Assembly (NCBI GenBank): GCA_050013875.1
Contig: JBEKEK010000005.1
Location: 37,790 to 101,789, forward strand
DNA length: 64,000 nucleotides
Origin: Trebonia sp050013875
GTDB taxonomy: Bacteria > Actinomycetota > Actinomycetes > Streptosporangiales > Streptosporangiaceae
Direction of reading: 5' to 3'
The notes below the pieces were generated by a model. The model worked only from the letters and a program-made list of their open reading frames with translations. It was not told the origin of the DNA and did no database searches. Shown here piece after piece: positions 43,860-52,978 of this stretch. The position numbers were made by a program, and so were the translations under genes. The stretch's first letter is position 1, and each line of letters starts with the position of its first letter.

Positions 43860-45168
43860 GCTCCCGGCTTCGCCTGCGGTGACGGCCGGCCGCCCGGCCG
43901 ACCAGTGCTTTAGATTCCCGCAGGGCGGTGTTCAGTTGCGTCCACCACAGGGCCGCGCCGACCCACGTCGCGATAGCCGCGCCCCATACCGTGCCGGCGG
44001 CGCCATCAAGGTAGGCGCCCGCAATGCCGAGGCCGAGGTAGAGGGCTGATGAGAAAATCATCGAGCGCATGCTGCGCCGTGCGGCGCTGAGTGCGTGCAG
44101 TCCCGCTTGCGCGCCATCGGTGAGACACGAGCCCATGACGGTGATCGTGTAGGGGATCACCAGCAGATAGGCGGGGTGCCACAACTGCTGGCCAAGCAGC
44201 AGGTGTCCTAGTCCCCTGGGGATGGTGATCAGCAGGGCTATCCCCCACAGCGCGCAAGCGCCCGCCAGGATCCCGCCGACCAGGACGCAGTACCGTCGCA
44301 GGTGCTGTGGGGAGTTGCGCAGGATGCGCGCTGCCTCGGGGACGGTGACGATCGATATCCCCATGAACACGACGAGGAAGGGGCCCATCAGCAAGCCCGC
44401 GGCCTGGACATCGCCGACCGTGGCGAGACCGGCGATCCCGCCGATGGCGTAAGTACGCAGTTGGGTCGCGCCGGAGTTGGCAGTGTTCTCCGCGAGGAAG
44501 CGAACCCCGAGGTCGCTGTGCCTGATCACCCATTCCCTGGCCCTGAACGGGTTGGGCATGACCCGGGATTGCAGCGGACCCACGCACGCCGCGAATGTCC
44601 CTGTCATGCCCCATACAAGCACGAACCAGAAAACGGAATTATGGTGGGTGACGTGCAGGGCGACCACGCCGGCAGCCATCGCCACGGTCCAGATCGCGTC
44701 GTTGAGGAAGGACTGGCTGCCGCGTCCGAGGGCGAAGAACGCGTACCGCCAGCTGTCCTGGAGCATGAGTCCAGGCAGCACGAGCCCGAGGGCGATGAAC
44801 CCAAGCCCGAGGGTGCGATTGAGCAAGACGCCCGCCAAGACCGAGCAGACGCCGAGGGCCGTACCCACGACGATCGCGGTTCCCGTCGAACGGCTGACCC
44901 CCCACCGCCACTCCGGGAGTTTCGCATTGCTGTACCGGACGAGCAGTGGCTCGGTGGACAGTCCGCGGGAAGCGTTGAGCGCGAAAGAGTACGTCACATA
45001 GGCGATGCTGAAAGCACCAAATTGAGTGGGGCCCAGTTCCCGGGCCACGTAGAAGCTCAGCGTGGCGTTACCCAGGCTGGACACAGCCTGATCGCCCAGG
45101 CCCCACCCGAAACGCTGCGCCAGCTTCACCCCGAAAGAGCTGCGCGCGCCGCTCTTCGGCTTAGGCAC
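43786..45168 (-). CDS. Wzx-like polysaccharide flippase, second copy
   Basis: 460 residues from 45168. About 12 hydrophobic helices and the N-terminal pattern (GDQAVSSLGNATLSFYVARELGPTQFGAFS) are typical of Wzx/RfbX proteins of the MOP superfamily. It lacks the Pro-rich extension seen in the flippase at 5940. It should flip the lipid-linked repeat unit made by the genes around it. Its last 25 codons overlap the end of the convergent GT2. Two different flippases suggest two polymers or two merged clusters. Confidence 0.85.
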   Translation of the reverse strand: MPKPKSGARSSFGVKLAQRFGWGLGDQAVSSLGNATLSFYVARELGPTQFGAFSIAYVTYSFALNASRGLSTEPLLVRYSNAKLPEWRWGVSRSTGTAIVVGTALGVCSVLAGVLLNRTLGLGFIALGLVLPGLMLQDSWRYAFFALGRGSQSFLNDAIWTVAMAAGVVALHVTHHNSVFWFVLVWGMTGTFAACVGPLQSRVMPNPFRAREWVIRHSDLGVRFLAENTANSGATQLRTYAIGGIAGLATVGDVQAAGLLMGPFLVVFMGISIVTVPEAARILRNSPQHLRRYCVLVGGILAGACALWGIALLITIPRGLGHLLLGQQLWHPAYLLVIPYTITVMGSCLTDGAQAGLHALSAARRSMRSMIFSSALYLGLGIAGAYLDGAAGTVWGAAIATWVGAALWWTQLNTALRESKALVGRAAGRHRRRSRELTAPPSRPAIQRSASGAAVAMDPQ

Positions 45169-45531
45169 GGATCGTGCGTCCTAGCGGTGACTTCGGGTCC
45201 GGTGATCCACACAGGTCAGGCATCAATTCCCCTGGAGGCCCAGCGCGACTCGGCGCATGTCCGGCGTGACGCGGGGAAGGCACGACGACAGCCCGATGCA
45301 TCCGCGGTCATCCGCGATCAGGACCTTCAAGCGCTTCCCCTGTGTTCGGCACTAACGAGACTCTAGCGAGACAGTAACCTCGCAAACATATGATCCCAGG
45401 GATCCGGTCTTGATACGCCTCATGGTGACTTGTCCTAGCATCGCCCCGCTGCCGCGGAGCGGGGCCTCGACCGGGGGGCCTGGATTCGCGCGGGGACGTA
45501 TCACGGCGGGCCGCCGGGTGCTCCTGTATCA
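45169..45531. other. Divergent intergenic region, no gene seen
   Basis: 363 bases between the flippase (leftward) and GT4 (rightward). Nothing in it codes convincingly. The part from 45355 to 45445 is AT-richer (CATATGATCCCAGGGATC region, TAGCAT at about 45437) and probably carries promoters for one or both genes. Confidence 0.5.
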
Positions 45532-46737
45532 GTGCGCCGTGTTCTGATCATTGTCCAGAACCTCCCAGTGCCCTTCGACCGGCGAGTCTGGCTTGAATGC
45601 CGGGCTCTCGTCTCGGCGGGCTACTCGGTGGCTGTCGTCTGCCCCAAGGGCAAGGGCGATCCGCCGTATGAGGTCTTCGAAGAGGTCGAGCTTTACAAGT
45701 ACCGGCCCTACGCGCCGGGGGGGAGCAAGCTCGGCTTCATCACCGAGTACGTGTACTCATTCCTCGCGACCGCCTGGCAGACGCTGAAGGCGCGCAGGAA
45801 GGGCCGGTTCGCGGTCCTGCAGGCGTGCAATCCGCCGGACATCTTCTGGCCCATCGCCATGGCGCTGCGTCTGATCGACCGCACCAAGTTCGTGTTTGAC
45901 CACCACGACCTGTGCCCTGAGCTGTTCCGGTCCCGGTTCCCTGACGGACCGGCGCTTCCGCTGCGCGGGCTGCTCGCGCTTGAACGCCGCACGCACCGGA
46001 CCGCGGACCACGTGATCTCCACCAACGACTCCTATCGCGACATCGCCATAAGCAGAAGCGGCAAGGCGCCGCAGGACGTTACAGTCGTCAGAACCGGCCC
46101 GGACCCGGACAAGCTCAAGCGCGGTCCAGAAGACGCGAACATGCGGCGCGGCAGGAAGTTCCTCGCGGCGTACATCGGGGTCATGGGTCCGCAGGATGGT
46201 GTTGACATCGTGGTGCGCGCGGCCAACATCGTGGTGCACGAGATGCGCCGCGATGACATCGCCTTCACGATCATCGGCTCCGGCGACTGCTTCGACGAGC
46301 TCGTCGCCCTCCGGGACGAGCTGAAGCTAAACGGGCACGTGGAGTTCACCGGGCGGGCACCCGACGACCTCGTCAAGAAGATCCTCTCCACCGCGGACGT
46401 CGGCCTTTCGCCTGATCCAAAGAACCCGCTGAACGACGTGTCCACGATGAACAAGACCATGGAGTACATGTCCTTTGAGCTCCCAGTGGTGGCTTTCGAC
46501 CTGCGGGAGACCCGGGTCTCCGCCGCCGCGGCGGCGGTGTACGTGGAGCCCAACGACATTCACGAGTACGCCAAGGCGATCGTGGACCTGATGGACGACG
46601 CGGCAGGCCGCATACAGCTGGCCAAGGTTGGTCGTGCACGGGTCGAAGAGGAGCTAGCCTGGCGCCATCAGGAGCGCGCCTACCTCGGCGTCTACGAGCG
46701 GCTAACCGGCGGTGCCGGAGCGGGAGCGGGTGACTGA
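45532..46737 (+). CDS. Glycosyltransferase family 4 (WbuB/WcaI-like)
   Basis: 401 residues from GTG 45532. VLIIVQNLPVPFDRRVWLEC is the donor-free N-terminal loop of this subgroup, and AYIGVMGPQDGVDIVVRAA opens the C-domain. IIGSGDCFDEL and the long helix before SFELPVVAFDLRE are typical; a clear first Glu of the E(x7)E motif stands as MEYMSFELP. Such proteins are often encoded with asparagine synthetase-like enzymes in surface-polymer clusters. Its stop lies three bases before asnB, so the two are co-translated. Confidence 0.88.
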   Translation: MRRVLIIVQNLPVPFDRRVWLECRALVSAGYSVAVVCPKGKGDPPYEVFEEVELYKYRPYAPGGSKLGFITEYVYSFLATAWQTLKARRKGRFAVLQACNPPDIFWPIAMALRLIDRTKFVFDHHDLCPELFRSRFPDGPALPLRGLLALERRTHRTADHVISTNDSYRDIAISRSGKAPQDVTVVRTGPDPDKLKRGPEDANMRRGRKFLAAYIGVMGPQDGVDIVVRAANIVVHEMRRDDIAFTIIGSGDCFDELVALRDELKLNGHVEFTGRAPDDLVKKILSTADVGLSPDPKNPLNDVSTMNKTMEYMSFELPVVAFDLRETRVSAAAAAVYVEPNDIHEYAKAIVDLMDDAAGRIQLAKVGRARVEEELAWRHQERAYLGVYERLTGGAGAGAGD

Positions 46738-46740
46738 GCC

Positions 46741-48648
46741 GTGTGTGGAATCGCCGGGTGCTATCAGCAGGTCGATGGGCGCAAGCTGGCTGACGTGATG
46801 ACCGACCGGATCGCGCATCGCGGACCGGACGCGGGCGGGGTCTGGAGCCATGAGGACGAGCGGGTCTCCCTCCACCTAGGGCACCGTCGGCTCTCCATCA
46901 TCGACCTCTCCACGGCCGCCGACCAGCCGCTGCACAAGGGCAATCTGACGCTGATCTACAACGGCGAGCTCTACAACTTCAAGGAGCTCCGGGCGGAGTT
47001 GCGATCCGCTGGCGCTACCTTCCTCACCTCTTCTGATACAGAGGTAGTGCTTGAGGCCTGGCGGCACTGGGGCCCGGCCGCGCTTGACCGGTTCCGCGGT
47101 ATGTTCGCGTTCGCGCTCGCCGACACGGCGACCGGCGAGCTAGTACTAGCCCGTGACCCGCTGGGCATCAAGCCGCTGTTCTACCTGGAGCGCGGCGACG
47201 GCCTGGTGTTCGCCTCGGAGCTGAAGGCGATCCTGGCGGCGCTCGGCTCCGAGTTGCGGATCGAGCCGGGAGCCCTCGTCGCGTCGATGCTCTACTACTG
47301 GGTTCCGGAGCAGCGATGCACCATCCAGGGGGTCCAGAAGCTGCCGGCCGGCTCCTGGGTTCGGATCCGGCCGGGCAGCAAGCCTGAAGTCAGGCAGTAC
47401 TGGCGCGTGCAGGACGTGGCCGCCGAGGCGGCGGGCCGGCCGGCCGCGGATCTGAAATCGGTGATCGAGGAATCGGTCAGGGCTCACCTGGTGGCCGACG
47501 TGCCGGTATCGAGCTTCCTGTCCGGCGGCCTCGACTCCAGCATCGTGACCATGCTCGCGCACCGGGACTCAAGCGCGGTCGACGCCTATACGATCACCTT
47601 CCGGCCCGAGGACCAGAAACTCGAGGCGATGCCGGATGACGCCATCTACGCCCGCAAGGTCGCGGCCCGGTTCGGCGTCGACCTGCACGAGATCGAGATC
47701 TCCCCGGACATCGTGGACCTGCTGCCCCGCATGGTGGACATTCTCGACGAGCCGATCGGCGACCCGGCGGCGATCAACACCCTGCTGATGTGCGAGGCGG
47801 CGCGCGAGCGCGGGGTCAAGGTGATCTTGTCCGGGATGGGGGCCGATGAGCTGTTCGGCGGCTACCGGAAGCACTTGGCCTGCCTGGCGGCGAGCCGTTA
47901 CCACCGGCTGCCTGACATCGTCCGCCGTCCGGCGCGCTCAGCCGTGAGCAGCCTCCCGGTGAGTATCGGCGACCGCGGCTTGCGCTACTCGCGCTGGGCC
48001 AAGCGGTTCATGACGTTCGCGGAGCTGCCGGAGGAAGCCCGTTTCCGCCGCAGCTACACGCTGTATGATCCCGAGGACCTGACGGCACTCCTCGGTGGCG
48101 ACCTCCTTGGCCAGGTCAGCGGCGTCATCGATGAGCACGCCGCCATCTACAACGACAACTCCCTGGACGACGAGGTCAACCGGATGTGCCTAGCCGACAC
48201 GCGGCTATTCATGGCCGGGCTTAACCTCGCCTACACCGACCGGGCAAGCATGGCCGCATCGGTGGAGGTACGGGTTCCGTTCGTCGATAAGGTCGTCGCC
48301 GAGGCCGCGTTCACCATCGCCGGCCGAGACAAGATCCGCGGCAAGCGGCAGAAGGCGGCGCTCAAGGCTGCCGCCGAGAACTGGCTGCCGCGCGAGATCG
48401 TATACCGGCCGAAGGCCTCTTTCGGCGCGCCGCTGCGCGCCTGGGTACGCAATGATCTCAGGGAGATGATCGGCGACGTGCTCGTCGGCGGCGAACTCGT
48501 GCAAGCGGGGATGCTGCGCAAGCAGGCGCTTCTCCGGCTTATCGCGGATGAGCAAGCCGGCCGCGAAGATTACGCCAAGCAGATCTGGCAGCTGCTGTCG
48601 ATGGAGCTGTGGTATCGCCAGGTGCGGGCCGCCGGTGTAGCAGTGTAA
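46741..48648 (+). CDS. asnB: Glutamine-dependent asparagine synthetase-like amidotransferase
   Basis: 635 residues from GTG 46741. Cys2 follows the initiator (CGIAGCYQ), making the class II glutaminase; HRGPDAGG and YNGELYNF complete that domain (to ~210). The synthetase domain has the PP-loop SGGLDSS at 261-267 and further ATP/aspartate-site motifs (ILSGMGADELFGGYRKH, SVEVRVPFVD). All catalytic residues are there. In EPS clusters such AsnB proteins probably amidate a sugar acid rather than make asparagine. Tight linkage to a GT4 and a two-domain oxidoreductase supports that, but it is inference. Confidence 0.9.
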   Translation: MCGIAGCYQQVDGRKLADVMTDRIAHRGPDAGGVWSHEDERVSLHLGHRRLSIIDLSTAADQPLHKGNLTLIYNGELYNFKELRAELRSAGATFLTSSDTEVVLEAWRHWGPAALDRFRGMFAFALADTATGELVLARDPLGIKPLFYLERGDGLVFASELKAILAALGSELRIEPGALVASMLYYWVPEQRCTIQGVQKLPAGSWVRIRPGSKPEVRQYWRVQDVAAEAAGRPAADLKSVIEESVRAHLVADVPVSSFLSGGLDSSIVTMLAHRDSSAVDAYTITFRPEDQKLEAMPDDAIYARKVAARFGVDLHEIEISPDIVDLLPRMVDILDEPIGDPAAINTLLMCEAARERGVKVILSGMGADELFGGYRKHLACLAASRYHRLPDIVRRPARSAVSSLPVSIGDRGLRYSRWAKRFMTFAELPEEARFRRSYTLYDPEDLTALLGGDLLGQVSGVIDEHAAIYNDNSLDDEVNRMCLADTRLFMAGLNLAYTDRASMAASVEVRVPFVDKVVAEAAFTIAGRDKIRGKRQKAALKAAAENWLPREIVYRPKASFGAPLRAWVRNDLREMIGDVLVGGELVQAGMLRKQALLRLIADEQAGREDYAKQIWQLLSMELWYRQVRAAGVAV

Positions 48649-48673
48649 TTTTTCGTACTATTTAAGGGAATCG

Positions 48674-50857
48674 ATGAAGCAGATAGCCCAGAACTACAAG
48701 TCTGGAGAGCTGGCGGTTCTGGACGTGCCCGCCCCGACTTGCCGTCCCGGTGGCGTCCTTGTCCGTTCGCTGTTCTCGCTGATTTCAACCGGCACCGAGA
48801 TGATGAAGGTCACCGAGGCCAGCATGTCAATGGTCGGCATGGCGCGGGCCCGGCCGGACCAGGTGCGCAAGGTTCTTGACCAGGTGCAGCAGCAGGGTGT
48901 TGTCAGCACCTATAAGAAGGTGATGAACAAGCTCGACTCCTACACCCCGCTTGGCTACTCGCTGTGCGGTGTGGTGACCGAGGTCGGTAAGGGGGCCGAG
49001 GAGTTCAAGGTCGGCCAGCTTGTCGCGTGCGCGGGCAACGAGCAGGCTTTGCACGCCGAGTACAACTGGGTTCCTGTCAACCTGTGCGCGGCTGTCCCGG
49101 CGGGAGTGCTGCCCGAGCACGCCGCGTTCGCGACCGTGGCGTCGATCGCCATGCACGGTGTACGCCGCTCCGAGGTGCAGCTCGGCGAGACGGCGGCGGT
49201 GATTGGGCTCGGGCTGATTGGCCAGCTCGTCGTCCGGCTGCTTGCCGCGGCCGGCGTGCAGGCGATCGGCATCGACCCGGTGCCCGACCGCTGCCGGCTG
49301 GCGGAGAAGGGCGGCGCGCTGGTGTGCGGGTCGCCGGACGACCTGGACACCGTACTGGCGGAACTTGGAAAGATCACCAGCGGCCGCGGCGCGGACCATG
49401 TGTTCCTGTCCGCCGGCGGGGCGAGCAACGGACCGGTTGAGGCGGCCGTGAAGCTGGCCAGGGACCGTGCCCGGATCGTCGACATCGGCAAGATGAAGCT
49501 GGACCTGCCGTGGAACGCCTACTACGAGAAGGAACTCGACGTCCGGTTCTCCCGGTCCTACGGACCGGGCCGGTATGACACCCGCTACGAGCTGGACGGC
49601 ATCGACTACCCGGCCGGATATGTGCGCTGGACCGAGAAGCGGAACCTCGAGTCGTTCCTCGACCTGGTAGCGCGCAACGAGCTCGAGGTGGGCACGCTGG
49701 TCGACGGGGTTTTCCCAATGACGGAGGCGGCCAGGGTCTACGAGAACCTGAAGTCGGGCGAGCTGAAGGCGATCGGCGTACTGCTCGAGTACCCGGTCCC
49801 GGCCGACGACGCCCCCGCCCCGGCGACGAAGCAGGTGCTGGCGAACGCGAAGCCCGGGACCGTTCGGAAGAATTCTTCTTCTTCCGACGCGGCAAAAGAG
49901 CAGATCGCGATCGGGTTTGTCGGCGCCGGCAACTACGCGTCGTCCATGCTGCTTCCGCACCTGGCCAAGCTCGGTGCCGCCAACCTCGCGCACGTCGCCA
50001 CTACCAAGTCGCTGTCCGCGGTCAACGCGCAGAAGAAGTTCGGCTTCACCACGGCGTCGACGGACTCCGACTCGGTGTTCGCGGACGAGTCGCTTGACGC
50101 GATCTTCATCGTGACCAGGCACGCCACGCACGCCAAGCTGGTGTGCCGCGCGCTTGAGACCGGCAAGGCGGTGTTCGTGGAGAAGCCGCTCGCGCTGACC
50201 CGCCCGGAGACGGATGAGATCGCCGAGGCCGTCGCGAAGACAGGCAACGACCGGCTCATGGTCGGCTTCAACCGGCGGTTCGCCCCGTTGCTCACCGCGA
50301 TGCGGACGGGCTTCGGTGCGTCCGCGGATACCTCGTCAACTCGCTACCTGGTAAACGCGGGCCCGCTGGCTAAGGACAGCTGGTATCTCAACGAGGAGGC
50401 CGAGGGCTCTCGCTTCGCCGGTGAGGGCGGCCACTTCATCGACACGCTGAGCTGGTGGGCGGACAGCCTGGTCGAGGAGGTCTACGCGGTGCGCGGGCCG
50501 GAGAAGGGGGATGTACAGGCCACCTTCCGGTTCGCCAACGGGGCGTCGGGCACCATCGCCTACCTCACCGGGGGCAACGCCCGCTTCCCCAAGGAAACAC
50601 TGGACGCAACCGGTGGCGGTCGCAGTGCCCGGCTGGACAACTTCAAGACGGCCACCGTCTGGTCCGCGCGCGGCAAGTCCGCCACCAAGGCGCGCGGCGG
50701 CCAGGACAAGGGCCAGCAGTCCGAGATGGCGGAGTTCGTCGAGGCGGTCAGGACCGGTGGTCCGATGCCGATCGGCATCGACTCGCTGCTGGCCACCACG
50801 CGGGCCACGATCGCGGTGAGCGAGAGCCTGATGAGCGGTCGTCCGGAGCGGGTGTGA
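48674..50857 (+). CDS. Two-domain oxidoreductase: MDR alcohol dehydrogenase plus Gfo/Idh/MocA
   Basis: 727 residues from ATG 48674. Residues 1-375 are a medium-chain dehydrogenase with a GLGLIG nucleotide loop but without the usual Cys-His catalytic zinc set. A Ser/Ala linker (375-410) follows. From 411 comes a Gfo/Idh/MocA domain with GFVGAGNYA and the catalytic-lysine motif EKPL (~503-506). Proteins with this fusion are regular members of EPS loci beside AsnB and heparinase-like genes. The two domains may carry out successive oxidation and reduction of one nucleotide sugar. The next gene starts within its stop codon (GTGA). Confidence 0.9.
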   Translation: MKQIAQNYKSGELAVLDVPAPTCRPGGVLVRSLFSLISTGTEMMKVTEASMSMVGMARARPDQVRKVLDQVQQQGVVSTYKKVMNKLDSYTPLGYSLCGVVTEVGKGAEEFKVGQLVACAGNEQALHAEYNWVPVNLCAAVPAGVLPEHAAFATVASIAMHGVRRSEVQLGETAAVIGLGLIGQLVVRLLAAAGVQAIGIDPVPDRCRLAEKGGALVCGSPDDLDTVLAELGKITSGRGADHVFLSAGGASNGPVEAAVKLARDRARIVDIGKMKLDLPWNAYYEKELDVRFSRSYGPGRYDTRYELDGIDYPAGYVRWTEKRNLESFLDLVARNELEVGTLVDGVFPMTEAARVYENLKSGELKAIGVLLEYPVPADDAPAPATKQVLANAKPGTVRKNSSSSDAAKEQIAIGFVGAGNYASSMLLPHLAKLGAANLAHVATTKSLSAVNAQKKFGFTTASTDSDSVFADESLDAIFIVTRHATHAKLVCRALETGKAVFVEKPLALTRPETDEIAEAVAKTGNDRLMVGFNRRFAPLLTAMRTGFGASADTSSTRYLVNAGPLAKDSWYLNEEAEGSRFAGEGGHFIDTLSWWADSLVEEVYAVRGPEKGDVQATFRFANGASGTIAYLTGGNARFPKETLDATGGGRSARLDNFKTATVWSARGKSATKARGGQDKGQQSEMAEFVEAVRTGGPMPIGIDSLLATTRATIAVSESLMSGRPERV

Positions 50858-52923
50858 GCGCGGCAGGCACCTCGAAGCTCGGCTGGTACGCACGGCGTCT
50901 TGGCAGGATGTCGCCTGCCGAAATCGCCTGGCGCGCCCGCGAGCAGGCGATAAGGCGCGCGTGGTCGCGCCGTCAGATACGTCGGGATCAGATAGCCTCC
51001 CTTCGGGCGCTGCCGGAGCGTGAGCGGCGGTTCACCGTTGTCCTGCCGCCGAATGCTGCCGCCGACGTGCCAGAGCACGCCAGGGCAGCGATCATCGCAG
51101 ACGCGGACCGGCTGCTCAAGGGCGAGTGGGAGATGCTCGGCGTTGTCAGGACCGACATGGTGGCGCCTGATTGGTTCTATGACCCGGTGACGGGGCAACG
51201 ATCCAATCCGGACACGTACGCGTTCTCCCTCAACCAGCGGGACGAGGCGCAGGTCGGCAACATCAAGCAGGTCTGGGAGGTCAACCGCCTCCAGCACCTC
51301 ACGTTGCTTGCCACCGCCTGGTACCTCACCCATGAGGAGCAGTACGCACAGCGCGTAGCCGATCAGCTGCGGTCCTGGTGGCGGGAGAATCCCTTCCTTT
51401 CCGGCGTCAACTGGACCAGCGGGATCGAGATCGGCATCCGGCTGATCAACTTCGCCTGGATTCGGCGGCTGCTCGACGGCTGGCCGCCAATCGCCGATCT
51501 GTTCGAGGGTGACGAACTGGCACTCCGCCAGGTTCACTGGCACCAGCAGTATCTGGCCGCGTTCGAGAGCCGCGGGTCGTCCGCCAACAACCACGTGATC
51601 GCCGAGGGGGCGGGGCAGTTGGTGGCCAGCTGCGCGTTTCCGTGGTTCGCGGAGAGCGTGCGGTGGCGGCGGGACTCGGCTTCGCTTCTTGAGCGCGAAC
51701 TCGCGCACAACACCTTTCCCTCCGGGATCAACCGCGAGCTTGCCTCGGACTACCACGGTTTCGTGGCCGAACTCGGGTTCTTCGCCGCGGTCGAGGCCTC
51801 GGCGGCGGGCGCTCCGCTGAGCGACGCGACCTGGCACCGCTTGTGCGCGGTGGCGGATGGCATGGCAGCGCTTGTCGACGCGCGGATGCGGCCGCCGCGC
51901 CAGGGCGATTCCGACGAAGGGCGCGTGGTACTGCTCGACGCCCCCGAACACAACCGGTGGCCAGCACTGCTGGCGCTCGGCGACGCCCTCGTCGGCCGGC
52001 TTGACTGGTGGCCGCCGACCACACAGGACGCGGGCAGCACGCTCGTCGGCGCTCTGGCGGGAGGCAAGAACGAAATCACGGGCCGACCCGAACGGCGCCC
52101 GCACCGATTCAAGGACGCGGGCATAGCGATCCTCCGAACGAACGGCGACTCTCCGGAGATTTGGTGCCGATGCGATAGCGGGCCGCACGGTTTCCTGAGC
52201 ATCGCCGCGCACGCCCATGCCGATGCCCTGTCGGTGGAGATCCGCTATCAAGGCGTGGACATCCTGGCCGATCCGGGCACCTACTGCTATCACGGCGAGC
52301 CCGAGTGGCGTTCCTACTTCCGGTCCACCATCGCGCACAACACGGCGGAGATCGGCGGGCGCAGCCAGTCGCTGGACGGCGGTCCCTTCATGTGGCTGCG
52401 CCACGCGGCGACACGCGAGATCCACGTCCGCCACCCTGACCTGAACTGGCTCGCGGAGCACGACGGCTACACGTCGCTCAAACCATCGGCCCGGCATCGG
52501 CGGTCGGTCAAGCTCGACCCGGCGTCCCGCGCTATCGAGATAACCGATGTGATCAGTGCCGCGGGACACGAGGTCAGGCTCGCCTACCATTTTGGTCCGC
52601 TGGTGCGGGTCGGCCTGGACGGTACCCGGGCGGACCTGGCCTGGCCGGACGCGCCTGTTCCGGGGTCGGCACGCATGAAACTTCCCGACGGGCTCGAGTG
52701 GAGTGTTCACCGAGGGGAGACAGACCCGATCGCCGGCTGGTACTCGTCGGGACTTGGCAGCCGGGAGCCCGCCGGGATGCTGGTGGGAACCGTCAGCGCG
52801 AAGCGTGAGCTGCTGCTGATCACCCGCCTGGAATTTGCCGACATCAGCACAGGCTCCGGCTCTGCTTCCGTTGGCGCCCAGGAAATCCATGCATACCCTG
52901 CCAAAACACAGCACACCGTATGA
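50854..52923 (+). CDS. Heparinase II/III-like (alginate-lyase-family) protein
   Basis: 689 residues from GTG 50854, overlapping the previous stop by four bases. The N-terminal half is an alpha-barrel with NNHVIAEGAGQLVAS and the NRELASDYHGFV stretch. The C-terminal beta-sandwich starts near 430 and has AHAHADALSVEI (~451) and DPGTYCYHGEPEWRSYFRSTIAHNT, the heparinase II/III signature. No signal peptide is present, which is unusual for a lyase meant to act outside. In such operons the protein may act during synthesis, perhaps as an epimerase or lyase on uronic acid-containing chains. Function is inferred from family and linkage. Confidence 0.88.
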   Translation: MSAAGTSKLGWYARRLGRMSPAEIAWRAREQAIRRAWSRRQIRRDQIASLRALPERERRFTVVLPPNAAADVPEHARAAIIADADRLLKGEWEMLGVVRTDMVAPDWFYDPVTGQRSNPDTYAFSLNQRDEAQVGNIKQVWEVNRLQHLTLLATAWYLTHEEQYAQRVADQLRSWWRENPFLSGVNWTSGIEIGIRLINFAWIRRLLDGWPPIADLFEGDELALRQVHWHQQYLAAFESRGSSANNHVIAEGAGQLVASCAFPWFAESVRWRRDSASLLERELAHNTFPSGINRELASDYHGFVAELGFFAAVEASAAGAPLSDATWHRLCAVADGMAALVDARMRPPRQGDSDEGRVVLLDAPEHNRWPALLALGDALVGRLDWWPPTTQDAGSTLVGALAGGKNEITGRPERRPHRFKDAGIAILRTNGDSPEIWCRCDSGPHGFLSIAAHAHADALSVEIRYQGVDILADPGTYCYHGEPEWRSYFRSTIAHNTAEIGGRSQSLDGGPFMWLRHAATREIHVRHPDLNWLAEHDGYTSLKPSARHRRSVKLDPASRAIEITDVISAAGHEVRLAYHFGPLVRVGLDGTRADLAWPDAPVPGSARMKLPDGLEWSVHRGETDPIAGWYSSGLGSREPAGMLVGTVSAKRELLLITRLEFADISTGSGSASVGAQEIHAYPAKTQHTV

Positions 52924-52978
52924 TGGTTTCGGTCACCATGAGTCCATGTGAGCCGTCGGATCCGCACGCGGAGGGCAG

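Noticed and set aside
44302..45366. 354-codon plus-strand frame opposite the flippase
   Set aside because: Hydrophilic and His/Glu/Arg-rich, while the minus strand gives a typical 12-helix flippase.
48827..50131. Long open frame on the minus strand opposite the two-domain oxidoreductase
   Set aside because: Arg/Gly/His-rich translation with no domain; a by-product of high GC3 in the real plus-strand gene.
50560..52914. 784-codon open frame opposite the heparinase-like gene
   Set aside because: The plus-strand frame has full heparinase motifs; the antisense translation has no recognisable motif.
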